A stretch of 64,000 bases of DNA, from positions 3,348,001 to 3,412,000 of the forward strand of contig NZ_CP159486.1 of NCBI RefSeq assembly GCF_041902845.1. The letters are read 5' to 3'. The stretch comes from Limibacterium fermenti. Lineage in GTDB: Bacteria; Bacteroidota; Bacteroidia; Bacteroidales; Dysgonomonadaceae. How positions within the stretch are numbered: the first letter of the stretch is position 1; the number at the start of each line of letters is the position of its first letter. Positions 43,081-51,380 of the stretch are shown piece by piece. The translations under genes were made by a program, and so were the position numbers. Below the pieces are notes generated by a model, which was given only the letters and a program-made list of their open reading frames with translations, did no database searches and had not been told where the DNA came from.

Positions 43081-43355
43081 GGCTGTGAAAATTTCGGAAG
43101 CTTTACGCCGGTTGTTTTGGTGGCTGTGAATTTTTCAGAAGGTTCCCGACAGGTGTTTTGATGTCTGTGAAATTTTCACAAGCTCCCCGACAAGTAGTTT
43201 GGAGTCTGTGAAATTTTCAGAAGATATACGACAAGTGTTTTGAAAACTGTGAAAAATTCAGAGGCTCCGCGCCGATTTTCTGAAGTCTTACAAATTTCAA
43301 CATGTCCGTAATAGAGTTGTCTTGGCACTTGTGCAATTTTCACAAAATGTTAAGG
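43081..43355. repeat. 41-bp-period tandem array B (about 6.5 units) in the leader of the second DUF6261-like gene
   Basis: Units start at 43081, 43122, 43163, 43204, 43245, 43285 and about 43326, with a period of 41 bp (one unit is 40). On the plus strand each begins CTGTGAAATTTTCASAAG, which contains an imperfect palindrome (TGTGAAATTTTCACA), followed by CCCCGACAAGTNTTTTGR. On the minus strand, the direction of the gene, the array is about 55 bp before the start codon. The unit sequences vary, so the period is better conserved than the sequence. Confidence 0.85.
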
Positions 43356-43380
43356 CACTATTTCCACTGAATTAATGTGG

Positions 43381-43408
43381 CAAATATACTCATTTTTTAA
43401 ACGCCAAA
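43381..43408 (-). promoter_or_regulatory. Promoter candidate for the second DUF6261-like gene (-7 TATATTTG)
   Basis: -7 TATATTTG at 43388-43381 is an exact consensus match; a TTTG at 43408-43405 lies 16 bp upstream, shorter than the usual 19. The transcription start near 43375 would put array B entirely within a leader of about 350 nt. The remaining bases up to 43514 are AT-rich and show nothing else. Confidence 0.5.
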
Positions 43409-43514
43409 TGATTTTCGATCTTTTTTTTATCAAAAAAAGCCGGAGAAAACTGACATTTTCGTTTTTGGAGGATAAAGGAGGAAAAAATTTATCCGTACCC
43501 CTTACCCTGATAAA

Positions 43515-44051
43515 TCATAGAAACAGTTCGCACCACTCGTCGAAGACCTCTACCTCATGCCACCCGTGCTTGCTGAGGCTTTCGCGCACTTTTTTCACCG
43601 GTTTCTCCTTGCCCAGTTGCGACTTGGAATAAAATTTATCGGCAAAACAGATGATTTTTTCTTCGAGGCTTTGCGGCCGCATATCGCGATGCGGAAGGGG
43701 CAGGTTGCGTTCGATAATGGTTTCGAGGCTGAGCCCCGTACCGGTGTGGCGTTCGCACACCAGCCCATGCTTGGGATAGCCCTCGGCGTCCATCAACTCA
43801 CGCCCGAGATATCCGTGGCAGATATACGGCATGTCGCCCACACAAGCGATGCCGGGCGAATTGGTTTTAAAGATTCCGATGTCGTGAATCATGCCCGCTT
43901 CTTCGATAAAACGCGTATTCACGGCCAGTTCGGGATGTTTTTGTATGATGGAGAGGGCTTTGCGGGTGACGTCGGTCACGTGCGACAGGTAAATGTCGTA
44001 CAGTTTAGTGCCCGGAGTATAATATTTTTCGATAATTGCCTGTATATCCAT
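43515..44051 (-). CDS. HD domain (HDIG) protein
   Basis: 178 residues from the ATG at 44051 (an upstream in-frame ATG at 44183 would add 44 residues that read like non-coding sequence and would include a promoter element). The HD domain shows LSHVTDVTRKALSIIQ, EEAGMIHDIGIFKTNSPGIAC, ICHGYLGRELM, ERHTGTGLSLETII and IICFADKFYS, giving the His, HD and Asp metal ligands. Likely a phosphohydrolase; the HDIG subtype and the extra C-terminal helix match a common Bacteroidota protein family, function unknown. Confidence 0.9.
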   Translation of the reverse strand: MDIQAIIEKYYTPGTKLYDIYLSHVTDVTRKALSIIQKHPELAVNTRFIEEAGMIHDIGIFKTNSPGIACVGDMPYICHGYLGRELMDAEGYPKHGLVCERHTGTGLSLETIIERNLPLPHRDMRPQSLEEKIICFADKFYSKSQLGKEKPVKKVRESLSKHGWHEVEVFDEWCELFL

Positions 44052-44118
44052 TGTTTCAGTTGATGGTCGCATCCGGGAAGGCAGCAAGGGGCGAGGACCG
44101 TTGTCCGTCTTCACGCCA

Positions 44119-44126
44119 CAAAAGTA
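44119..44126 (-). promoter_or_regulatory. -7 element for the HD-domain gene (TACTTTTG)
   Basis: Exact TAnnTTTG match on the minus strand, 68 bp before the ATG at 44051. It supports that start. A weak TTCG sits 19 bp upstream in place of TTTG. Confidence 0.5.
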
Positions 44127-44256
44127 CGATAAAATGATTATATACCGAAACTTCGGTCTACGAAATTGACCGTCACACGGCACGATCCGGGACGGGGAAT
44201 TTGCAAAAAAAATAAAACAAATCGAAACGGGAGGGTTCAGAAAAAATAAAATACTG

Positions 44257-44264
44257 TATCTTTG
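44257..44264 (+). promoter_or_regulatory. -7 element for the His-rich protein and TonB receptor (TATCTTTG)
   Basis: Exact TAnnTTTG match ending 9 bp before the ATG at 44273. The transcription start would be next to the start codon. No clear -33 TTTG. Confidence 0.45.
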
Positions 44265-44272
44265 CCGGCGCG

Positions 44273-44620
44273 ATGATACGAAAAGGGAACATCATACAAT
44301 GGTTTTTTCTCGTTCTGTTTACGGCTTATGTAGGCGGAATATCCCTTTTCACCCATACCCACATCATCAACAACACCACGTATGTGCATTCGCATCCTTA
44401 CAAAAAAGGAGAGAAAACCCAACACACACATACGCCCAACCAACTCTTCCTCCTACAGAGTTTTTATCAAACAAGTTTAACGACGGATATCATTCCGCAC
44501 ATCAATCTGGCCGATCTCTCGCTGCCGACCATCATCCCCTATATCGACGGGTATGAAATGGGCCTTGTCATCGAGCCGATCGCCAACCTCCCGGCCAGGG
44601 GTCCTCCCGCACGCGGCTAA
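44273..44620 (+). CDS. His-rich secreted small protein upstream of a TonB receptor
   Basis: 115 residues. An N-terminal transmembrane or signal helix (WFFLVLFTAYVGGISLF) is followed by a short segment with His clusters (HTHIINNTTYVHSHPY, HTHTP). Such clusters bind transition metals such as Zn, Ni, Co or Cu. It starts the operon with the TonB-dependent receptor 187 bp downstream. This His-rich-plus-receptor arrangement recurs in Bacteroidota, to my knowledge; the metal and role are inferred. The last residues (PARGPPARG) look low-complexity. Confidence 0.7.
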   Translation: MIRKGNIIQWFFLVLFTAYVGGISLFTHTHIINNTTYVHSHPYKKGEKTQHTHTPNQLFLLQSFYQTSLTTDIIPHINLADLSLPTIIPYIDGYEMGLVIEPIANLPARGPPARG

Positions 44621-44806
44621 CACTCCTTTTCAACCCGTTTTTTAATTTATCCGGCCGTTTTGTCTGTTTTCAAAAAAAGAATTCCGACTACGCCGTTGCT
44701 TTATCCATTTACAGGATCATGACGCCGGAAACAGGCCTTCATTTATCAGAAAAGATTTCCGAAGGACGTTCTGCGCACGATCCGTTCATAAAAATAAATA
44801 CATAAA

Positions 44807-47236
44807 ATGAAGAAATTTTTTACACTCATTCTATGTTTGCTGGCCGTGCATGCGTATGGGCAAGCAGACGAAGACATATCCCGCCAAACCGATGCCAATA
44901 TTTTCGGACACGTGCTGGAAACCAAAACGCAAGAACATTTGCCGTATGTAGTCATCAAACTAAAAGGCACCACCATAGGCACCACCACCGATGCCACCGG
45001 ACATTATTTTCTGAAAAACCTGCCCAAAGGCACGTTCACCCTCGAAGTCTCGATGATGGGCTTCAAAACCGCTACCCGAGAGGTGGAAATAAAAGCGCGC
45101 ACCACGCAGGAAATCGATTTTGAACTCGATGAAGAGAATGTATCGCTCGATGCGGTGGTGGTATCGGCCAACCGCAATGAAACGACCCGCCGCCTGGCGC
45201 CTTCGCTGGTCAGCATCCTCGACATGAAAACGCTCGATGTGACCAACTCGAAAACGCTTTCGGAAGGATTGAAATTCCAGCCGGGACTGCGCGTCGAGAA
45301 TAATTGCCAGAACTGCGGAACCACGCAGGTGCGCATTAACGGCCTCGACGGCCCCTACTCGCAGATTTTGATCGATTCGCGCCCCGTTATCGGCGCCCTT
45401 GCCGGCGTTTACAACCTCGAACAGATCCCGACCAACATGATCGAACGCATCGAAGTGGTGCGCGGCGGCGGATCGGCTCTCTTCGGCGCCAATGCCATCG
45501 GCGGAACCATTAACATCATCACCCGCGAGCCGATCCGCAACTCGGGCGAATTCGGCCACACCTTCACGTCCATCAACGGATCGGGCGCCCTCGAAAACAA
45601 CACGACTTTCAATGCCTCGATAGTCAATGACAACCGCAATGCGGGCATCATGGTATACGGACAACACCGTCTGCGCGAAGGATACGACCTCGACGGCGAC
45701 GGTTTTACCGAAATGCCGCTGCTCAAGAACCGAGCGCTCGGATTCCGCTCGTTCCTCAAAACCGGCGTTTACTCGAAGCTCACGCTCGAATATCAAAACA
45801 TGCACGAGTTCCGCCGCGGCGGCGACAGCTTAACCCGCCAACCCTTCGAGGCTTACATCACCGAGCAACTCGAGCACTATGTGAATGGCGCGAACCTGAA
45901 TTTCGAGCAATACACGCCCGACCAAAAAAATAAATTCAACCTGTATGCCGCCGTGCAACATACGCACCGCGACAGTTACTACGGCGCGGGCGATCCGTAC
46001 GTCGACGATGTTCCAACCATCACGCCCGCCATGAGCCCGGAGGAAATCGACCGCGTGAACGTCCTCATCGAAAACAACACCATCCGCAAAAATGCGTACG
46101 GCACCACCACCGAACTGACTTACCAGGTGGGCGGACTGTATATGCATTCGTTCGACCGCCTTTGGTTCATGCCGGCCGACCTGACGACCGGACTCGAATA
46201 TCAGGGCAGCAATCTCGAAGATGCCAGCGGCTACCGTAAAGATCCGATTTCGCAGCAAACGCGCACGGCGGGGGTTTTCTTGCAAAACGAATGGAAAACC
46301 GACCGCTGGAGCTTCCTTGCGGGCGGCCGCCTCGACAAGCACAATCTCGTCGACAAAGCCATCTTCAGCCCGAGGTTGAACATCCGTTACAATCCTACCT
46401 CCGACGTCAATTTCCGAGTCACTTACAGCGAAGGTTTCCGTGCCCCGCAGGTGTTCGATGAAGACCTGCACGTCGACATCGCCGGCGGCGAGCAGGTGGT
46501 GCGCTATCTTTCCGACAATTTGAAGGAAGAGCGTTCGCGCAGCATCAGCGGTTCCGTCGATGTGTACCGCACCCTCGGAAGCGTGCAACTCAACTTGCTT
46601 GTGGAAGGTTTTTTCACCCGGCTCGAACAGCCATTTACCGAAGTCAAACGGGGCGATAACGAAATCTGGATTGAAAATGCCGAAGACGGCGCCAAAGTGT
46701 ATGGGTTGAATCTCGAAGGAAAAGCGGCTTTCGGTTCGCGGTTCGACCTACAGGCCGGCGCCACCTTCCAACGCAGCCTGTACGATAACGAAAGGAAATG
46801 GTGGGAGCCCGAAACGCCCGAAGAGGAAGCGTTGGACCAGGTGACGCCCTCCAAACGCATGATGCGCACCCCCGACGCGTATGCTTACTTCGTGGCTACT
46901 TACAAGCCGCTGAAAGACTTCGCCGCCACGTTATCCGGAAACTATACGGGCAGCATGCAGGTGCCTCATGAGGCCGGCTTCGGCGTGGAAGGCGTCGACC
47001 GCTTCTCTCAAGTAAACATTACCGAGACGTCGCCCGCTTTCTTCGAACTGAATGCGAAAGTGGCCTACAATCTGGCCATCTATGCTGATTTGCAAGTAGA
47101 GTTGAACGCCGGCGTGCAGAACATTTTCAATTCGTTTCAAGATGATTTCGATACCGGTGCCGGCAGGGCGTCGAGTTATATTTACGGGCCCGGAACGCCG
47201 AGATCGTTTTTCGCAGGATTTAAATTGAAACTGTAA
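44807..47236 (+). CDS. TonB-dependent outer-membrane receptor (metal or siderophore/cofactor type)
   Basis: 809 residues: signal peptide (MKKFFTLILCLLAVHAYGQ), carboxypeptidase-regulatory-like domain (about 29-110), plug domain (about 118-230, with VVVSANRNETTRRLAPSLVSIL and MIERIEVVRGGGSALFGANAIGGTINIITREP, quoted in part), then a 22-strand beta-barrel ending PGTPRSFFAGFKLKL. It has no SusD partner and the plug is like siderophore or vitamin receptors, including a Cys pair in NNCQNCGTTQVRING. With the His-rich protein upstream, uptake of a metal complex is the best guess. Confidence 0.93.
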   Translation: MKKFFTLILCLLAVHAYGQADEDISRQTDANIFGHVLETKTQEHLPYVVIKLKGTTIGTTTDATGHYFLKNLPKGTFTLEVSMMGFKTATREVEIKARTTQEIDFELDEENVSLDAVVVSANRNETTRRLAPSLVSILDMKTLDVTNSKTLSEGLKFQPGLRVENNCQNCGTTQVRINGLDGPYSQILIDSRPVIGALAGVYNLEQIPTNMIERIEVVRGGGSALFGANAIGGTINIITREPIRNSGEFGHTFTSINGSGALENNTTFNASIVNDNRNAGIMVYGQHRLREGYDLDGDGFTEMPLLKNRALGFRSFLKTGVYSKLTLEYQNMHEFRRGGDSLTRQPFEAYITEQLEHYVNGANLNFEQYTPDQKNKFNLYAAVQHTHRDSYYGAGDPYVDDVPTITPAMSPEEIDRVNVLIENNTIRKNAYGTTTELTYQVGGLYMHSFDRLWFMPADLTTGLEYQGSNLEDASGYRKDPISQQTRTAGVFLQNEWKTDRWSFLAGGRLDKHNLVDKAIFSPRLNIRYNPTSDVNFRVTYSEGFRAPQVFDEDLHVDIAGGEQVVRYLSDNLKEERSRSISGSVDVYRTLGSVQLNLLVEGFFTRLEQPFTEVKRGDNEIWIENAEDGAKVYGLNLEGKAAFGSRFDLQAGATFQRSLYDNERKWWEPETPEEEALDQVTPSKRMMRTPDAYAYFVATYKPLKDFAATLSGNYTGSMQVPHEAGFGVEGVDRFSQVNITETSPAFFELNAKVAYNLAIYADLQVELNAGVQNIFNSFQDDFDTGAGRASSYIYGPGTPRSFFAGFKLKL

Positions 47237-47366
47237 GTTGGTGGATGGAGACTGGAGGTTGAAGGTTGGAGATTGGAACATAGTCTCTCATCTTCCAACT
47301 TCCAACCTCCATCTTCTATCCTCTATCCTCTATCCTCTAACCACCATCCTCTATCTTCTATCCTCC
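47237..47366. repeat. 7-bp array forming a large inverted repeat between the TonB receptor and oxyR
   Basis: Heptamers GGTGGAT, GGAGACT, GGAGGTT, GAAGGTT, GGAGATT at 47240-47277 face TTCCAAC, CTCCATC, TTCTATC, CTCTATC units at 47290-47366, so the left and right halves can pair (GGAGGTT with AACCTCC). It lies between two convergent genes and may work as a bidirectional terminator, though it is built from tandem heptamers. Confidence 0.8.
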
Positions 47367-47369
47367 CCC

Positions 47370-48311
47370 TTACAACGGAATCACATATTTCTTCATTGCC
47401 GTATCTTTCAAGGAATCGGGAACCGACAGTTGTACTTCCTCTTTAATAATCGCAATCATCCGTTCGCGCAAGAAATCCTTTCGGGTGATCAGGCTTATTT
47501 CACGTACCGGCGTAGTATTCTTAAACGGGCGAACATTCTTTATCTGTACATCGGTCAGATTTTCCACCGCCATTTCGGGAATCACCGTAAGACCCTCGTT
47601 TTTATCGACGATATGCACGAGCGTGTCGATGCTCCCCGCTTCGTACGAAAAGATCGACTGGTTGCCGCGTTTTTTCTTCAAGTTACATAAATGCAAAATC
47701 TGCGTGCGGAAGCAATGCACTTCGTCCAAGAGCCATAGTTTGGTCGCATTCAGGTCACTTTCGTCGAGCGAAGTCTTTGCATACAAAGCCCGTTCATGCG
47801 GCGAAACATACGCAAAAAAACGTTCGTAGTACAGCGGATATTCCTTTATCGCATTTTCTTTCAACGGCGTCGCCAGGATGCCGCCGTCGAGCGTATCTTT
47901 ACTCAAGCCGAGTAAAATCTGGTCGGTCGTCAATTCGTGAATCACAATACGGATGTCGTACTTGTTACCCGAATGAATATGCATGAGTTTCGGCAACAGG
48001 TAAGGCGACACGGTGGGAATAATCCCCAGGCGGAAAACGCCCTTTATCATTCCCTTTTCCTCATTAATGATTTCTTTGATTTGATTGACCTGCGCAACGG
48101 CCATACGCGCCTGTTCAATAATGCGCAGCCCGATATCGGTGGGTTGCACCGGCAATTGCGAACGGTCGAAAATCTTCACACCCAGTTCTTCTTCGAGTTT
48201 TTGGATCATCATACTCAAAGTGGGTTGCGTAACGAAAGAAGCTTCCGCCGCTCTCGAAAAATGCCGGTAAGTATCTACCGCGATCACATATTCAAGTTGT
48301 TGGATATTCAT
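47370..48311 (-). CDS. oxyR: Hydrogen-peroxide-sensing LysR-type regulator
   Basis: 313 residues. Winged HTH at the N-terminus (YRHFSRAAEASFVTQPTLSMMIQKLEEELG, quoted in part) and a LysR effector domain. The redox pair of OxyR is present: LDEVHCFRTQILHLC, two Cys nine residues apart, matching Cys199 and Cys208 of the Enterobacterial protein. It would activate peroxide defence genes (catalase, Dps, AhpC), none of which are in this window. Minus strand, convergent with the TonB receptor. Confidence 0.94.
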   Translation of the reverse strand: MNIQQLEYVIAVDTYRHFSRAAEASFVTQPTLSMMIQKLEEELGVKIFDRSQLPVQPTDIGLRIIEQARMAVAQVNQIKEIINEEKGMIKGVFRLGIIPTVSPYLLPKLMHIHSGNKYDIRIVIHELTTDQILLGLSKDTLDGGILATPLKENAIKEYPLYYERFFAYVSPHERALYAKTSLDESDLNATKLWLLDEVHCFRTQILHLCNLKKKRGNQSIFSYEAGSIDTLVHIVDKNEGLTVIPEMAVENLTDVQIKNVRPFKNTTPVREISLITRKDFLRERMIAIIKEEVQLSVPDSLKDTAMKKYVIPL

Positions 48312-48445
48312 ATATTCATCGAATTATAGAAGAAATCGTTTATGTTCTCACTTGTTCGGGCCGATAGCGGCGCTCAGGGCGGCGTTCGGCCACGTTCGCC
48401 GCGAACTTTCACGTCGGGCTATGGCCAAAGGGTGCACGTCCTTCG

Positions 48446-48453
48446 CAAAATTA
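48446..48453 (-). promoter_or_regulatory. -7 element upstream of oxyR (TAATTTTG)
   Basis: Exact TAnnTTTG match on the minus strand about 135 bp before the oxyR start. The gap between has GC-rich sequence (48355-48425) of unknown role. No clear -33. Confidence 0.35.
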
Positions 48454-48514
48454 CGGATTTTTTATCAATATAAATGATTACCTGCGGAGAAATATAAAAT
48501 AGATGGATATCTTC

Positions 48515-49180
48515 TCACGGACGTTCCCCGAAAATAAACGTCCCCACACGAATCATCGTACTGCCTTCTTCAATGGCCAGCGGATAATCGCCCGACATGC
48601 CCATGGATAGTTCTTTAAAAGCGGGATCTTCCGCAAAATGGGCCGTCTTCACCCTATCGAACAACGCTTTCAGGTTGCGGAACTCTTTTCGCACTTGTTT
48701 TTCGTCGTCAGTATAGGTGGCCATGCCCATTACGCCCGACAACTGCACGTGCCGGCAATCTTTCCATTCGCCCTTATCCAAAAAACGCAGGCATTCATCC
48801 GGCGAGAAGCCCGATTTGGTTTCTTCTTCCGCAATATGAATCTGCAACAGGCACGGAATAATGCGGTCGTTGGCCGCCGCTTGTTTTTCAATCTCGCACA
48901 AAAGCCGTGCACTGTCGAGACTGTGAATCATATCGATGAACGGAGCGATATACTTGACCTTATTGCGTTGCAGGCTGCCGATAAAATGCCAGCGGATATC
49001 CTTCGGCAGTTTTTCTTGCTTTTCCGTCAGTTCCTGCACGCGGTTCTCGCCGAACACGCGTTGCCCGGCCTCGTACGCCTCCCGGATATCCGTATCGGGA
49101 TGGAATTTCGACACGGCGACAATTTCCATCCCTTCGGGAACATCCTTTCGCAACCGATCGATCTGCGTCCCGATGCTCAT
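48515..49180 (-). CDS. yggS: YggS family pyridoxal-phosphate homeostasis protein
   Basis: 221 residues of the alanine-racemase-like N-terminal fold. Seen: EIVAVSKFHPDTDIREAY with the PLP-binding Lys, RVFGENRVQELTEK, WHFIGSLQRNKVKYI, and a C-terminal PLP phosphate loop LSMGMSGDYPLAIEEGSTMIRVG. It binds PLP without known enzymatic activity and helps balance vitamin B6 pools. Its start overlaps the end of the DUF4494 gene by 4 bp, so the two are coupled. Confidence 0.95.
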   Translation of the reverse strand: MSIGTQIDRLRKDVPEGMEIVAVSKFHPDTDIREAYEAGQRVFGENRVQELTEKQEKLPKDIRWHFIGSLQRNKVKYIAPFIDMIHSLDSARLLCEIEKQAAANDRIIPCLLQIHIAEEETKSGFSPDECLRFLDKGEWKDCRHVQLSGVMGMATYTDDEKQVRKEFRNLKALFDRVKTAHFAEDPAFKELSMGMSGDYPLAIEEGSTMIRVGTFIFGERP

Positions 49181-49635
49181 TCCTCGCTTTTCGGTTTTTG
49201 AGCCGGTTCCGACTCATAGGGGAAGACATCCATAATAGCCGTTTCGGTCACCGAAGCCATGGAGTAATCGATCATCGTCTTCTTCATTTCGGCTTCGATA
49301 ATTTCAACGGCTTCTTTCAAAGTGCTTGCTTGCACCAACATATTGATGGCGGTTTTCTTTTCCGAACCGCTCTTCTCATCGAGCGTGATAAAATACAGTT
49401 TGGTTTTATAGTAACGGTCGCCGGTTTCGTTAAAAAACGATTCGGTGTATTTCACCCGTTTGATGTCCGACACCGAAAACTCGCCCGAAATATAGGGCTT
49501 AATCTCTTCAATAATTCTCGCTTCAGCTTCCGTAAACGACAAGGCGTCCACCAAATAGGGTTCGGTCACTGTTTTTTGCATGCCCGACTCGAGCATTTTG
49601 TCATATTTTATTTTGCATTCAAACCAGTTGTACAT
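49177..49635 (-). CDS. DUF4494 domain protein
   Basis: 152 residues, cytoplasmic. Pattern of DUF4494: MYNWFECKIKYDKM, VTEPYLVDALSFTEAEARI, EFSVSDIKRVKYTESFF, YKTKLYFITLDEKSGSEKKTAINMLVQASTLKEAVE (quoted in part). Such proteins are short and found in Bacteroidota next to yggS; function unknown. It is the first gene of a two-gene operon with yggS. Confidence 0.88.
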   Translation of the reverse strand: MYNWFECKIKYDKMLESGMQKTVTEPYLVDALSFTEAEARIIEEIKPYISGEFSVSDIKRVKYTESFFNETGDRYYKTKLYFITLDEKSGSEKKTAINMLVQASTLKEAVEIIEAEMKKTMIDYSMASVTETAIMDVFPYESEPAQKPKSEE

Positions 49636-49677
49636 ATCTTCGTTTTTCTTTTATAGGATTGTCTGTTTTATGATGCG

Positions 49678-49685
49678 CAAAGGTA
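49678..49685 (-). promoter_or_regulatory. -7 element for the DUF4494-yggS operon (TACCTTTG)
   Basis: Exact TAnnTTTG match, 43 bp before the start at 49635 on the minus strand. -33 unclear. Confidence 0.4.
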
Positions 49686-49790
49686 CAAAATTACGGTTAA
49701 CTTACGATAAAAACTTATCGCTACTCGATGCAACGTTTTTATAACTATTCCATCTTATAAATACATTGTGTGTATAAAAAAGAAAAACAG

Positions 49791-50258
49791 ATGAAAAAAT
49801 TAGCGCTTAAGGCTTATGGAAAAGCCGTCACAGCCATCCTTTCATTGATCGGGGTATTGGCCGGTTGCAGTAAACCCGGAGGCGGCATTATGGCAGAATA
49901 CGGTACGCCTTCTGCCTACTTCAAGGCACATGGCAAGGTGACAAATAAAGAAACAAATCAGCCGGTTCCCGATATCCGGGTGATCGGGAAAGAGTTCGGT
50001 CAGGCAGACACCGTTTATACCGATACCCGGGGCAACTACACGCTCGACATGAAAGGTATCATCGGTTTTCCGGTGAAAATACGGGTCGATGACGTCGATG
50101 GCGCAAAAAACGGGTCGCTTGTATCCGATTCGGTATCTCTCCAGAAGAAAGATGTCGTTCAAATTAAAAAAGGCGATGGAAATTGGTATGATGGCGCTTT
50201 TGAAAAAGACGATGCCGACTTCGCTTTAAAGCCCGACAAAAAAACTTCCGCCGAATAA
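49791..50258 (+). CDS. Putative lipoprotein of the radical SAM/lipoprotein system
   Basis: 155 residues from the ATG at 49791 (an in-frame ATG at 49770 adds seven residues ahead of the signal). Lipoprotein signal with lipobox LAGC (MKKLALKAYGKAVTAILSLIGVLAGCSKPGGG, quoted in part) and then MAEYGTPSAYFKAHGKVTNKETNQPVPDIRV, a carboxypeptidase-regulatory-like beta-sandwich with DTRGNYTLD. This fits the lipoprotein partner (I recall TIGR04134) that always sits next to a specific radical SAM enzyme in Bacteroidota. It is probably the substrate or partner of the enzyme at 50311; the modification is unknown. Confidence 0.85.
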   Translation: MKKLALKAYGKAVTAILSLIGVLAGCSKPGGGIMAEYGTPSAYFKAHGKVTNKETNQPVPDIRVIGKEFGQADTVYTDTRGNYTLDMKGIIGFPVKIRVDDVDGAKNGSLVSDSVSLQKKDVVQIKKGDGNWYDGAFEKDDADFALKPDKKTSAE

Positions 50259-50310
50259 CGATACACCTTATATATTATATAATAACGAACCGCCCTTAAC
50301 ACTACGCGGC

Positions 50311-51378
50311 ATGGATCTACGCAAAACGACAATTCTTTCGCTCTATCAGGAGTATAAAAAAACCGAAACACACTTTCATCAACTCAATTATCTGTTTTGG
50401 GAGTGCACCTTGCGTTGCAATTTCAACTGCGTGCATTGCGGAAGCGATTGCACCCAACAATCGTGGGTGCCCGACATGCCGAAGGAGGATTTTCTGAGAG
50501 TGCTTTCGGATATACGCCCGCATGTGGATCCGCATAAAACCATGATTGTCATTACCGGCGGCGAACCGCTCGTCCGCAAAGACCTCGAAGCGTGCGGACG
50601 CGCCATCTACGACCTGGAATATCCGTGGGGATTCGTAACGAACGGATACGGCTTGTCGCAAAAACGATTGGACAGTCTATTGTCCGCCGGGTTGCGTTCG
50701 GTAACCGTCAGTCTCGACGGCTACAACGAGGAATCGCACGAATGGTTCCGAGTCAAGCAAGGGTCGTGGCTGCGCGCCGTAAATGCCATTTACCGGGTAG
50801 CTTCCACCCCCGACCTCACGTATGATGTGGTGACGTGTGTCCACAAGAAGAATATCGATGAGTTGCCTCAACTCAAAAACCTCTTACTTTCGTTGGGGGT
50901 GAAGCATTGGCGGTTATTTACCGTCTTCCCCAAGGGACGGGCGAAAGACAATCCCCTTTTGAAACTTTCGCCGGAAGAATTTGTCCGGATGCTGGATTTT
51001 ATTCGCGAAACGCGTCGCGAAGGGGAAATAAACGCCTCGTACGGATGTGAAGGTTATTTGGGCGAGTACGAAATGGAAGTGCGCGACCAGCCTTTTTTCT
51101 GCCAAGCCGGAATACATATCGGTTCCGTCCTTGCAAACGGCGATATAAGCGCTTGCCCGAGCCTTCGAAGCGATTACATCCAGGGAAATATCTATCAAGA
51201 TGATTTTTGGACGGTTTGGAACACGCGTTTTCAAATCATGCGCGACCGTTCATGGACGAAAACCGGCCGCTGCGCTTCGTGCAAAGCCTACAAACAGTGC
51301 CAGGGAAACGGGATGCATCTCCGTGATGAAAAAACCGGCGCTTTGCTGCAATGCCATCTCGAAATGATGGGAAAATAA
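50311..51378 (+). CDS. Radical SAM/SPASM enzyme of the lipoprotein system
   Basis: 355 residues. N-terminal radical SAM motif CNFNCVHC (CxxxCxxC) in TLRCNFNCVHCGSDC, followed by ITGGEPLVRKD and the usual barrel. The C-terminus has a SPASM-type Cys cluster (FFCQAGIHIGSVLANGDISACPSLRS, then CASCKAYKQCQGNGMH). This fits the group I recall as TIGR04133, paired with a small lipoprotein; it lies 52 bp downstream of that gene. SPASM enzymes often modify peptides, so post-translational modification of the lipoprotein is the natural hypothesis. Confidence 0.9.
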   Translation: MDLRKTTILSLYQEYKKTETHFHQLNYLFWECTLRCNFNCVHCGSDCTQQSWVPDMPKEDFLRVLSDIRPHVDPHKTMIVITGGEPLVRKDLEACGRAIYDLEYPWGFVTNGYGLSQKRLDSLLSAGLRSVTVSLDGYNEESHEWFRVKQGSWLRAVNAIYRVASTPDLTYDVVTCVHKKNIDELPQLKNLLLSLGVKHWRLFTVFPKGRAKDNPLLKLSPEEFVRMLDFIRETRREGEINASYGCEGYLGEYEMEVRDQPFFCQAGIHIGSVLANGDISACPSLRSDYIQGNIYQDDFWTVWNTRFQIMRDRSWTKTGRCASCKAYKQCQGNGMHLRDEKTGALLQCHLEMMGK

Positions 51379-51380
51379 TA

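Noticed and set aside
43081..43355. CRISPR array
   Set aside because: The 41-bp units repeat in full, including the parts between palindromes; there are no unique spacers and no cas genes in the window.
44052..44183. N-terminal extension of the HD-domain protein
   Set aside because: An in-frame ATG at 44183 exists, but the extra residues look non-coding and contain a consensus -7 promoter element; start at 44051 preferred.
44621..44806. Cobalamin riboswitch before the TonB receptor
   Set aside because: The 186-bp gap lacks a recognisable B12-box and the typical length of the aptamer plus expression platform.
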